Positions 36,586 through 44,699 of a DNA stretch of 64,000 bases are shown here, piece after piece. Each line of letters starts with the position of its first letter. The stretch's first letter is position 1. The notes under the pieces were generated by a model. The model was not told the origin of the DNA and searched no databases. It saw only the letters and a list, made by a program, of their open reading frames with translations. The translations under genes and the position numbers were made by a program. Origin of the DNA: an uncultured Butyricimonas sp. (lineage in GTDB: Bacteria > Bacteroidota > Bacteroidia > Bacteroidales > Marinifilaceae); the NCBI GenBank assembly GCA_944320555.1, contig CALUHX010000002.1, positions 1-64,000 of the forward strand, in the 5' to 3' direction.

Positions 36586-36752
36586 AGGAGCTGTGTCAAA
36601 ATAGTCAATTATACTCCTCCGTCTACTTCGCATCCACCTCCCCTAAATTAGAGGATAAGTTAATAAACATTGGCAATCAAGACCTTGCATCCTATTCATC
36701 AACCCTTCCCTTAAATTAGGGGGAGTAGCCCAAAGAGGGGAGGGAGTATGAA
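36586..36752. repeat. Dispersed repeat, two opposed partial copies
   Basis: The segment 36586-36672, read on the minus strand, contains CCAATGTTTATTAAC, then TTTAGGGGAGGTGG, GGAGGAGTAT and TTTTGACACAGC. A second, weaker copy at about 36701-36752 is in the other orientation (TAGGGGGAG ... GGAGGGAGTATGAAAAT). The first copy matches 43997-44063 over about 65 bp and the end of the element at 55244-55411. It fills the gap between the C-family genes and the TlpA gene. Confidence 0.7.
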
Positions 36753-36782
36753 AATACCATTTCGTTACACCCTCTCGCATTC

Positions 36783-37349
36783 TCATTTCTTCAACCTCTT
36801 CCGCAAAAGCGCAATCACTGCATCCGCATCCACCTCCACCCAATTCGACAGCAACGTTTTATTCTCCACAAATTCAACCGTGACCTGATTCATATACTCG
36901 AACTTTTCCAGTCTGACCCGAACCCTCTTAACGCTTCGTATCATTTCCTCATTATATGGCAACACGCCACTACAAAAATCAAAAACGGTAAAAAATATCG
37001 GTATCTTGGTTTTCACACTCTCCCCCGGACGAAGCAATGACACAGGCACTCTTCCATGCTGCTCATCAAAAAATACAAACCCATTCGATGGCCCCCCTGT
37101 CTGTTTGCTACCGTCCGTATGTTCATACTCATACCTAAAAAACGAAGACACCGGCATCCCCGTCCCCACCTCTCCTGCATGAATAACAACCGCCGTGTCC
37201 GACTGATTCGTAAGCGTGCATTGGAAATAAGACGTCGAATCTATCTTCCCCGTCGGCTTCACCAATTCCAATTTCAACGAAAACCGATCTTGAGTCAAGG
37301 ACTTCGTCCCCAATCCCGCAAACGCCAAAACAATCAATATCCATTTCAT
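36783..37349 (-). CDS. Exported protein, tandem family C, copy 3
   Basis: A 188-residue protein that I do not recognise. Residues 1-19 form a signal peptide (ILIVLAFAGLGTKSLTQ). It shares with the next upstream gene (37414-37971) an almost identical N-terminal 48 residues (KLELVKPTGKIDSTSYFQ, CTLTN) and an almost identical C-terminus (LLSNWVEVDADAV, LLRKRLKK), while the middle differs strongly. The repeated TSYFQCTLTNxxDTA pattern looks like an immunoglobulin-like beta-sandwich, which is inference. I take the ATG at 37349, directly before the signal peptide, not the longer frame from 37403. Confidence 0.7.
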   Translation of the reverse strand: MKWILIVLAFAGLGTKSLTQDRFSLKLELVKPTGKIDSTSYFQCTLTNQSDTAVVIHAGEVGTGMPVSSFFRYEYEHTDGSKQTGGPSNGFVFFDEQHGRVPVSLLRPGESVKTKIPIFFTVFDFCSGVLPYNEEMIRSVKRVRVRLEKFEYMNQVTVEFVENKTLLSNWVEVDADAVIALLRKRLKK

Positions 37350-37413
37350 ACTTCTCTTTTTTATGTTTAACTGGACATTGGACGGCTTCTTGTTGCCGTC
37401 CAATATCGCATTT

Positions 37414-37971
37414 TCATTTCTTCAACCTCTTCCGCAAAAGCGCAACCACCGCATCCGCATCCACTTCCACCCAATTCGACAGTAACGTCTCACCACTTAC
37501 TGACGCAAGTTTCTCCATGTTATCGTATTGGAACTCCTCCAACCGAATCCGAAAACTTTTTACCGTCTTGATATAATCCTCATCATACGGGAAAGCCCCG
37601 TTGCCTCGAGAATCGCAAAACATGGGCAGTATTGTCGTGATGCTCTCTCTCGCCCCCAACTTCTTCACCCATACCTCACTTCCGTCTTTCTCAAACCTAA
37701 AACCGTCAAACTCTGTACTAATCTCCACACTCCCGTCCTCATAAACCACTTCCTGCCTAAAATAACATTTTTGAGTTAGCCTTTCAAGAAAATTTCCAGA
37801 ATAAAGCAAAAATGCCGTATCGGTCAAATTCGTGAGCGTGCATTGAAAATAAGACGTCGAATCTATCTTCCCCGTCGGCTTCACCAACTCCAACTTTAAA
37901 GAAAATCTCTCTTGAGTCAAGGACTTCGCCCCCAACCCCGCAAACGCCAAAATAATCAATATCCATTTCAT
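37414..37971 (-). CDS. Exported protein, tandem family C, copy 2
   Basis: A 185-residue paralogue of the neighbouring 36783-37349 gene, with a signal peptide ending near residue 19. N- and C-terminal thirds match the neighbour nearly residue for residue; the core between about residues 52 and 150 has a different sequence but keeps the overall pattern (a PYDEDYIKTVKSFRIRLEEF block against PYNEEMIRSVKRVRVRLEKF). This suggests a recent duplication followed by rapid change or recombination in the core. The start at 37971 precedes the signal peptide. The intergenic sequences of the two genes are also similar. Confidence 0.7.
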   Translation of the reverse strand: MKWILIILAFAGLGAKSLTQERFSLKLELVKPTGKIDSTSYFQCTLTNLTDTAFLLYSGNFLERLTQKCYFRQEVVYEDGSVEISTEFDGFRFEKDGSEVWVKKLGARESITTILPMFCDSRGNGAFPYDEDYIKTVKSFRIRLEEFQYDNMEKLASVSGETLLSNWVEVDADAVVALLRKRLKK

Positions 37972-38034
37972 ACTTCTCTCTTTATAGTCCAAATAATGCG
38001 ATATTCATAACAATCTCTCAATTTGCATTTCATA

Positions 38035-38769
38035 CTACAACAACTTTTTAAAAGCCTCCCCGTCTATCTCCAACCAATTCGAGTGAAAATCATTTATTTT
38101 ACCCTCGCTCTTTTTCTTGGTCATATTCACATATCGCAATTTTCGTATGTTCAATCGCACCCTTTTTATCTTATCGATATACTCTTTCTTCTTTGGAATG
38201 ACCCCATACATTCCATCAAGAAACAATTCGGACTTCACTTTACAAACTTCATGCGGTCCAACAATCTTCGATGCCCCGTCAAAATCAAAAGGAGGGAATC
38301 CCAAAACCTTTAACGTATCTATAGCCCCGTCTTTCATCTCCACTTCCACCTCCACCCATGAAAAATCAATAGCAAGAGCCAGCCCGCAAAATACCGCATA
38401 CGTGGAATCCGTTTCATTCGTAACAGACAATTGAAAATAAGACCGTTCATCCAAACTTCCCGTAGGATTTATCAATTCAAACAACACCGAAAAAGGAAGG
38501 TTAGAACTTCCAACCACACGACGAATCTGGCGTGCGTTACGGAAACGACCTTCCACCCTATGGCCCAACAACGTTAAACCATTCTGTTCATAAAATCCTT
38601 TTATTGTGTCTTGAAAGGCAAAAACACGTTGACAATCTGTCTCCTTATCAATATATCTCTCCTGCAAATCCGCAAAACGTCCCTCCTTGCCGCCAAACGT
38701 AGAATCCGCTTCCTGCCCATAAGAACACATAAACAAAACGCATAATAATGCCACGAATAACTTTTTCAT
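38035..38769 (-). CDS. Exported protein, tandem family C, copy 1 (divergent)
   Basis: A 244-residue exported protein (signal peptide VALLCVLFMCSYG, residues 6-18). Residues about 95-244 align with the two downstream family C genes through INPTGSLDERSYFQLSVTN, KVLGFPPFDF, KEYIDKIKRVRLNIRKLRY and the C-terminal HSNWLEIDGEAF. The extra N-terminal 75 residues, rich in charged residues, are absent from the other two copies. It follows gene A (38785-39393) by 15 bp and so continues the same block. Function unknown. Confidence 0.65.
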   Translation of the reverse strand: MKKLFVALLCVLFMCSYGQEADSTFGGKEGRFADLQERYIDKETDCQRVFAFQDTIKGFYEQNGLTLLGHRVEGRFRNARQIRRVVGSSNLPFSVLFELINPTGSLDERSYFQLSVTNETDSTYAVFCGLALAIDFSWVEVEVEMKDGAIDTLKVLGFPPFDFDGASKIVGPHEVCKVKSELFLDGMYGVIPKKKEYIDKIKRVRLNIRKLRYVNMTKKKSEGKINDFHSNWLEIDGEAFKKLL

Positions 38770-38784
38770 ACGCTTTACTCTATA

Positions 38785-39393
38785 TCATTTCTTTTTCTGC
38801 CACGATTTATTCAATTCATAAAAAGCATGCAGCCAATCTTTTGCCACAGAATACTCTTGACTGATATTCAATGGATTGAAAAATATACTCCTATCGGGTA
38901 TTTCCTCGCATTTCTCTTCGGGAACAAACGAAGGAAGCGAAAAAAATTGTACCACTTTATCATATTCCCTCTCCACCCCCAAACGACGAGCTTCCGTCCT
39001 CGACAAATCCAAATAAGTTTTATGCCCATCTCGTTTCACTTTTGCCAAAACTACATTCATCCTCACCGAATTTTTCTCCACCAAATCCAGCATTCGAAAC
39101 CTCAATTCTTCCGGCATTTTTGCAATGTAATGATTCAACAATCGGATAAATTCACGAACATATTCAATACATTCTTGCGGACAATTTTTTACTTCATTCG
39201 GAAAAACAAGCGAATCATTCTCCACTCGGGGCTGCAATTCTTCCGCATATCGTATTCTCTGTTTTATTTCTTTCAAAGAAAGTTTTTCACCATCGTGAAC
39301 AACAAACAATTTTACCGGATCCACCGTTGTGCTTGCCTGCAGAATAATCTGAAAACAACTCAACAACACGAAAATAATAATAGTCTTTTTCAT
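38785..39393 (-). CDS. Exported protein, module gene A, copy 2
   Basis: A 202-residue exported protein (signal peptide to about residue 20) that I do not recognise. Shared with the second A copy (40297-40998) are PVKLFVVHDGE-like start, the RxxYAEELQP segment, a CPQEC cysteine pair (C71 and C75) followed by YVxxF, the LDxVxxNSVxxNV helix and RLGVEREYDxV. The start codon overlaps the stop of gene B as ATGA, so A is translated with B. The conserved CPxxC pair could be a redox or metal site. This is inference. Confidence 0.65.
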   Translation of the reverse strand: MKKTIIIFVLLSCFQIILQASTTVDPVKLFVVHDGEKLSLKEIKQRIRYAEELQPRVENDSLVFPNEVKNCPQECIEYVREFIRLLNHYIAKMPEELRFRMLDLVEKNSVRMNVVLAKVKRDGHKTYLDLSRTEARRLGVEREYDKVVQFFSLPSFVPEEKCEEIPDRSIFFNPLNISQEYSVAKDWLHAFYELNKSWQKKK

Positions 39394-40265
39394 AACACAT
39401 CATCATCATATCCAGGAATAACGTCACATTCTATTGTTTTATAAACTTTATCCAAGATCAAATCTGACCCAATTATACCTTCAATCTCTATGGAACTTTT
39501 TATACGCCCATTAACATGTAATTCCAAAGTCTTTCCCTCATCTATAATACGCCCCATTGTTGAACGTTCTTCCCATGACAACAGTCCAGAAAAACCATAG
39601 TGATCAATATTCACATTCAACGATTGTATGTCTACTGCCACATCTTCGTCTGAATCATACAAATACCCTGTCGACACATCAACATAAACTCGAAAAATCA
39701 CATAGTTTTTTTGATACACTCTATTCGTTTGACTTGCAAATTCATATTCATCGAATTCTCCACTTCCACCCCCTTCATTATCTCCTCCATCCCATCCATC
39801 ATCGCCATCTTCACCATCCCATCCATCTCCTTCTGATTCTGCATTAAGAACCTTCAACCGAGGAACATTCATATCTATCAAATTCTCTTCTATTGAATAA
39901 TTCAATTGTTCTTCTGGAATGCTCAATAACACATCAATTGTCCTTTGATTAGTATTTTCATTTCTCAATGACATCCTTTCTTTTCCTTTTAAAGACAGGG
40001 GATAATACGTCATCTCATATTTTCTACTTAATTGACATACCAATGCATACCCTTCCTCTGACAAAGAATCTTTTACCCATTGTGGAATAACACCTTTAGG
40101 GTAAACCACTCCTTTTTCTACACTGTTCTTTACACTCCGACTCAATGCGGAAAATACGATATCTTCATTATCAACAAACTCGCTCAAATTACTCTGACAA
40201 GAAAACGACATCAAAGCAATAAAAACACTCACACTCAAAAAAATTCTTTTCAAATACTTTCTCAT
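39390..40265 (-). CDS. Lipoprotein, module gene B, copy 2
   Basis: A 291-residue lipoprotein of unknown function with lipobox FSC (C23). Conserved with the other B copy are YPKGVIPxWV near residues 55-64, a Gly/Asp/Glu-rich linker of about 30 residues at 143-175 (GDGWDGEDGDDGWD), and the C-terminal domain RVYVDVSxxYLYD, VAVDIQSLNVNIDHYGFSG and HVNGRIKSS, ending in VIPGYDDD. The acidic linker would be flexible and could bind Ca or keep the C-terminal domain away from the membrane. It overlaps gene A by four bases. Confidence 0.65.
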   Translation of the reverse strand: MRKYLKRIFLSVSVFIALMSFSCQSNLSEFVDNEDIVFSALSRSVKNSVEKGVVYPKGVIPQWVKDSLSEEGYALVCQLSRKYEMTYYPLSLKGKERMSLRNENTNQRTIDVLLSIPEEQLNYSIEENLIDMNVPRLKVLNAESEGDGWDGEDGDDGWDGGDNEGGGSGEFDEYEFASQTNRVYQKNYVIFRVYVDVSTGYLYDSDEDVAVDIQSLNVNIDHYGFSGLLSWEERSTMGRIIDEGKTLELHVNGRIKSSIEIEGIIGSDLILDKVYKTIECDVIPGYDDDVL

Positions 40266-40296
40266 GATTCCAATAGTTTAAAAATTAATCATTTAC

Positions 40297-40998
40297 TCAT
40301 TTACACCTACAATTTTCATACTTCGCATTCAACTCTTGAAACGCCTGCTTGATGTCCGCAAAACCAGCATCCAGCTCCTCATTCAAACTGCGCAAGTCAA
40401 CAAATACGCTCGTGTCGTCTTGCGGTTGCTGAAGAAACTCATACTTGGCTCCGTCCTTTCGCCAATGAGGATACTCAAACAACAAGGTCGAGTCCGTTTC
40501 TGTTTTGGCGGACGCATACAAGAACCCTTTGCTTTCAAAATTCTCCAACACCTCATCGTACTCCCTTTCCACGCCCAACCGCTTTGCGTCAGCCTCGGTC
40601 AGCGTCAACCACAGCGAATACTCATGGAGCCTCACATAAGATTTGATCACGTTCTCCTTCACCGAATTGCGCCGAACTTTGTCCAACAGCACCCGCCTAA
40701 AGCAAGGGGACAACCCCGAAACATGACGGTTCATCATTTCAACGAAATCCTCCACATAACGGACACAAACCGCCGGACAACCTCCCGTGTCCGCCGGGAC
40801 GGCAAGCGAATCCCCTTGAACAATCGGCTGCAATCTTTCCGCAAGTTTAATCCTTTCTCTTTGTTGTTCCAACACAAATATTTGAGATGTATCCTTTATC
40901 ACAAATAACTCTACCGGTTCCACATTATTATTTGAAACAGCAACTAATGATACAAATAATCCTATCTTAAAAAATAACCATGCCATAAACAAAACCAT
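40297..40998 (-). CDS. Exported protein, module gene A, copy 1
   Basis: A 233-residue homologue of gene A at 38785-39393. The hydrophobic signal segment is at residues 2-22. The cysteine pair is CPAVC (C74 and C78), preceded by the same PVELFVIKDT and LAERLQP region and followed by LDKVRRNSVKENV and RLGVEREYDEV. It is longer at the C-terminus, with a tail QELNAKYENCRCK. I place the start at the ATG at 40998, where it overlaps the stop of B copy 1 as TAATG. The overlap repeats the B-A coupling of the second module. Confidence 0.65.
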   Translation of the reverse strand: MVLFMAWLFFKIGLFVSLVAVSNNNVEPVELFVIKDTSQIFVLEQQRERIKLAERLQPIVQGDSLAVPADTGGCPAVCVRYVEDFVEMMNRHVSGLSPCFRRVLLDKVRRNSVKENVIKSYVRLHEYSLWLTLTEADAKRLGVEREYDEVLENFESKGFLYASAKTETDSTLLFEYPHWRKDGAKYEFLQQPQDDTSVFVDLRSLNEELDAGFADIKQAFQELNAKYENCRCK

Positions 40999-41850
40999 TA
41001 AAACCAATCATCATTATATCCTGGTATAACTTCAAAAGAACGAGTATTGTAAATACTTTTCATTGTGAAATCCAAACCCACAAGCCCTTCAAATACAATC
41101 CGGCCTTTAATTCTACCATTTATATGATATTGAAGTTTCTTGCCGTCTTCAATGAGCAAAACCCCTCCTGCTCTATGTTCCCAATAAACACCCCAATAAA
41201 AACCTGAATAATCCAAATTCACATTCAACGGCCCGATCACATCCACCGCAACATCCTTTTCTTTATCATACAAATATGCCACACTCACATCAACATAGAC
41301 TTTCCCCATCAATATCCCCCCAAGTTGCAAAAGTATTTGTCTGACTTTCCATTGTAATATCATCATTTTCCCCAGCACCTCCACCTCCCACATTTCCTTC
41401 CCCAAAATCCTCCCCTTCTCCTATTCCTTCTCCTTCATCTCCTCCATCACCACCTCCTTCTGATGAACTCTTGATTCTTGCAATCTGAGAATCCGCTAAA
41501 AAGTATTCAACACTATCTTCTTTACTCAGAACATATTCAGATGAATCCACCACATTCAAACCTTGTGTGTTTCTCTTAGACACACGATAATACCGAATTT
41601 CAAACTCTGCACTAAGCTCTTTAATTTTTTCTATACTCTCTTCAGACAATATGTTTAGAACCCAATCAGGGATAACCCCCTTTGGATAAATGGTGCTTTC
41701 ATCCTCATCACTTTCCATACTCCTACTGGAGGCCTCAAACATTACATCTTTTTCTTCTACAAACTCGTCCAAATCACTTTGGCATGAAAATGACACCAAT
41801 GCAATAAGAACATTGACACAAAAAAACAATCTTTTCAAAAACATTTTCAT
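40998..41850 (-). pseudogene. Module gene B, copy 1, interrupted by a one-base frameshift
   Basis: Two overlapping reading frames cover one B homologue. The first (41850 to 41290, 186 residues) has the lipobox FSC, YPKGVIPDWV and the acidic linker; the second (to 40998) has VYVDVSVAYLYD, VAVDVIGPLNVNLDYSGF and HINGRIKGR. They join at a run of six G (41316-41321; C on the plus strand): if the run had five G the two frames would read through as ATWGILMGKVYVDVS, matching the intact copy. It may be a decayed gene, a phase-variable gene switched off, or a sequencing error in a homopolymer. Product would be about 285 residues. Confidence 0.7.
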
Positions 41851-41894
41851 GGTTTTCTAATTTTTTAAACAACAACTTATTATCAAATAATCAA

Positions 41895-42416
41895 TTATAC
41901 TCTCACATTCTTGTGTTTTCGTAACGATTTGTCCAATATCTTCCGAAATTTCGGGTCGGAGGGCAGGGGCAGGCGGAGATCGGCGATGCGGCCTTTCGGG
42001 TCTATCAGGATGAGGCGGGGAATGGTGTAAATCTCGAATGCCGTCATGAAGGCGTTATTGCCCGCGATCCACCACTGGTGGCCCTCTGCGCCCATGAAGC
42101 CCATCTCGTTGCGCCAGCGAATCTCTTGGCTATCGCACGAAAGGCTCACGAACTCCACGCCCCGCTCCTTGTACTCCCGGGCCAGGGCCTTCAGCATCGG
42201 GTACTCCTTTTTGCACGGGTAGCACCACGACGCCCACACGTCGACCACCACATACCGCCCCCGGAACTGCCGCAGCGTCACCTCGCTGCTGTCCCGGGAC
42301 TGAAAAACATAGTCCGGGCACTTGTCGCCCTTCCGCAATTTCACCGTGTCCGCCTTCTCCCCGCCCATGCCGAGCAGCGGCAGACTCAAAACCAATGCCA
42401 ATAACAACTGTCTCAT
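41895..42416 (-). CDS. TlpA-family thiol:disulfide oxidoreductase
   Basis: A 173-residue exported thioredoxin-fold protein: signal peptide to about residue 20, active site WCYPC (W64-C68) in VVDVWASWCYPCKKE, and the cis-proline loop YTIPRLIL. The tyrosine in place of glycine between the cysteines is uncommon for TlpA and would change the redox potential. It lies between the thioredoxin gene and the B-A modules on the same strand. It may exchange disulfides with nearby exported proteins such as the A proteins. This is inference from position. Confidence 0.85.
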   Translation of the reverse strand: MRQLLLALVLSLPLLGMGGEKADTVKLRKGDKCPDYVFQSRDSSEVTLRQFRGRYVVVDVWASWCYPCKKEYPMLKALAREYKERGVEFVSLSCDSQEIRWRNEMGFMGAEGHQWWIAGNNAFMTAFEIYTIPRLILIDPKGRIADLRLPLPSDPKFRKILDKSLRKHKNVRV

Positions 42417-42551
42417 CTATCGTTTGTTTTTATTTATCATTCAACCTGTTCTCTCCCAAAAACTAAAATGTGTCCGGGGACGGGACGTCCCCCCTCTCCC
42501 CGGACACGCACTGAACACCAATCGACCGGCTCGAAAGCACGCACCTTTCGC

Positions 42552-43634
42552 TCACAGTTTCGGTATCTCGCTCTCGGCGAAGTTCTTCAGCCCGTCCTTC
42601 AGCGTCACGTTCTCCACTCGCTCCGACAACTTCAGGCTCAACTCCGTCAACGCCTCCTTCTGCTCCGCCGTCCACTTCCCCTTCAGGGCGTAGAGGGGCG
42701 TGAAGTATAGATAGGCGATTTTCTTCTCGTCCAAATCGGGAAACATCTTCATAAAAGCGTCGAACGCCATGTCCGCGTCACCCCGCTTCACGCCAAGGGC
42801 AAGAGCCACGCACTCCTTCAAATAGTCATCGCCGGGCAACTGAGCCGCGTCAATCGCTTGCCCCAACGCCTCCACGTCGGCGGCGGTCGCCGTCTTGTTC
42901 CGTCCCCGGATGATGTCCTCTATCCTCGTCTCATAGATTCCATAAGCCTTGCGATCCACCGCCGCCGGACCATTCCCCTTCCGGAAAGCGTCGAGGTGGG
43001 CGAGGAAATACTCCTCGTTCTCCGACCCCGCGGGCGAGAGGGTCGGACTCTCGTAAATGAACCAATAGGAGCTGAAGGCCTTCTGACTGTCGTTCAACGA
43101 AGGCATTAATTCAGCCATGACCCTGTTGGCCTGTTCCGTCTTGCCTGCCGCGTCCAAGGCTTGCAAGTAGGCCACCATAAAGCTCCCCATGCGGTTACCG
43201 GCGGCATACATGGAATCCAACCGCTCGGTGGGATTCTCTCCCGCCGCCATTTTCATCTTGTAAACGAACTCTCTTGGGCTTTGCGAAGCACCCACCACCC
43301 GGTTCTTCAGCGTCCCGTCCGGGTTCACCACCAGAAACGTCGGGAACGCATCCACCCCGTACTCCTTTGCCAGCTCCGGACCCTCGCCCTTCTCCATGTC
43401 GATTTGCAGGCACACGAAACGGGCGTTCAAATAGTCGCCCACCTCCGGCAGCGGCAGTATCCGCTCCGCCATCAGCTTGCACGGGCCGCACCACGTCGTG
43501 TAGCAGTCCACGAACACCAACTTGTTCTCCGCCTTGGCCGCAGCCAACGCCTCGTCAAAACTCAATTTCTGAAACTCCGTCTGGGCCAACGCCGGGAGTT
43601 GCAACAACATACAAATCAAAATTAATAGTCTCAT
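42552..43634 (-). CDS. Exported thioredoxin-domain protein with C-terminal helical extension
   Basis: A 360-residue protein. Signal peptide (LLILICMLLQLPALA) residues 3-17, thioredoxin domain to about residue 130 with active site TTWCGPC (C49, C52) and cis-proline in VDAFPTFLV. The remaining 220 residues are mainly helical and may bind partners. Such proteins occur in Bacteroidota SusCD loci that lack sugar-degrading enzymes. It is separated by 480 bp of repeat-rich sequence from the DUF4843 gene and by 135 bp from the TlpA gene. Confidence 0.85.
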   Translation of the reverse strand: MRLLILICMLLQLPALAQTEFQKLSFDEALAAAKAENKLVFVDCYTTWCGPCKLMAERILPLPEVGDYLNARFVCLQIDMEKGEGPELAKEYGVDAFPTFLVVNPDGTLKNRVVGASQSPREFVYKMKMAAGENPTERLDSMYAAGNRMGSFMVAYLQALDAAGKTEQANRVMAELMPSLNDSQKAFSSYWFIYESPTLSPAGSENEEYFLAHLDAFRKGNGPAAVDRKAYGIYETRIEDIIRGRNKTATAADVEALGQAIDAAQLPGDDYLKECVALALGVKRGDADMAFDAFMKMFPDLDEKKIAYLYFTPLYALKGKWTAEQKEALTELSLKLSERVENVTLKDGLKNFAESEIPKL

Positions 43635-44114
43635 CTTTTTCTGTTTTTTATTTATTAATACTTCTGTTTGTCAAAAAGCGGTGTCCAAGTCGCCCGTCCG
43701 CCCCCGTTTAGGGTATGTTCATATAGTGTTAATGGTGTGGTCCGTGTATATCTTTGCTCCACTTTCGCGTCACAGTCGTTTCACAGCCGCTCAATCGGGC
43801 GACTTTATCGCGGCTGTAACGCAAACGTGCATCGACTGTATACCCTAAGCACACCCAAAACACACCATGCACACGCCCTAAACGCACCTGCACCTCGCCC
43901 CCGCCGTACTCCTACAAGAAGTTTCATACGCTCCCTCCGGGGTACTCCATCTATCTTAGAGAGAGAGTTAATGAACACAATGTAAAGATTTGAACACCAA
44001 TGTTCATTAACTCCTCCCCTAAGGTAGGGGAGGTGGACGCGAAGCGGACGGAGGAGTATGAATCACCTCCCATTCCGACACAGCCCCATTCCTCCAACTT
44101 TTCAAAACTCGCTC
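43635..44114. other. Noncoding island with nested inverted repeats and a dispersed-repeat copy
   Basis: No gene is visible in these 480 bp. An outer pair TTTAGGGTAT (43707-43716) and ATACCCTAA (43840-43848) encloses a plus-strand TATCTTTG box (43749-43756) and a hairpin ACAGCCGC/GCGGCTGT (43783-43790, 43810-43817). A perfect 12-bp inverted pair AGTTAATGAACA/TGTTCATTAACT is at 43966-43977 and 44001-44012. A hairpin CCTCCCCTA AGG TAGGGGAGG follows at 44013-44033. The stretch 43997-44063 is one copy of the dispersed repeat. It may also be a transcript boundary inside the operon-like block. Confidence 0.55.
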
Positions 44115-44678
44115 TTATTCCGCAAGTTGCCTCATTCTCAACTCCGCCCGATAGAAACGGGAGTCGAAAACGGAAACCTCCGGAGTGGAAACAATCTCGA
44201 AAAACAGGTAGAAACGCTGATACGTTCCCGCCGTTTCCGGATCATACGTCGCTATAATGGGCACATACACACTTGAAGAATCCGGATGTATCACACAATA
44301 TTGCTGCATCTCCGGGTCATCGAACGCTACAAAATTTACCCCCTCCACCGCCACAAAGGTCGAGTCATTAATATAACCAACGCTATCGGTGTGAGAAAGA
44401 GTACTTTGTCGCAATGAGAATGTCTGTTCCTCTGTACGTTGCTGCCCATAAACCATAATCCGAAACCAAAGCGTGTCCCGTTGTTTCGTGGAAGAAACGT
44501 ATGTCATAGAATCCCGACCGTCAATTCCCTCTCCAAAATAGGGATTGGAATCGTAAGGCCCCACTTGGTCATAATAAAAATTCACGCCAATGCCACCCCT
44601 ATAAAAACCGGGCTTCTCATACGTACACGCAGACCATAAACCAATGCTGCATACAATCGCAATAATTATCTTTTTCAT
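44115..44678 (-). CDS. DUF4843 domain lipoprotein
   Basis: A 187-residue lipoprotein (signal IVCSIGLWSAC with lipobox cysteine C18) matching the DUF4843 family, which is found with SusC/SusD pairs in Bacteroidota. Features seen include DTLWFRIMVYG near residue 70, the FVAVEGVNFVAFDD segment near 108, and a C-terminal FEIV strand, giving a beta-sandwich. The role is probably surface ligand or accessory binding, by association. It lies 21 bp after SusD. Confidence 0.75.
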   Translation of the reverse strand: MKKIIIAIVCSIGLWSACTYEKPGFYRGGIGVNFYYDQVGPYDSNPYFGEGIDGRDSMTYVSSTKQRDTLWFRIMVYGQQRTEEQTFSLRQSTLSHTDSVGYINDSTFVAVEGVNFVAFDDPEMQQYCVIHPDSSSVYVPIIATYDPETAGTYQRFYLFFEIVSTPEVSVFDSRFYRAELRMRQLAE

Positions 44679-44699
44679 TTTTTCCGTATTTACATTTCA

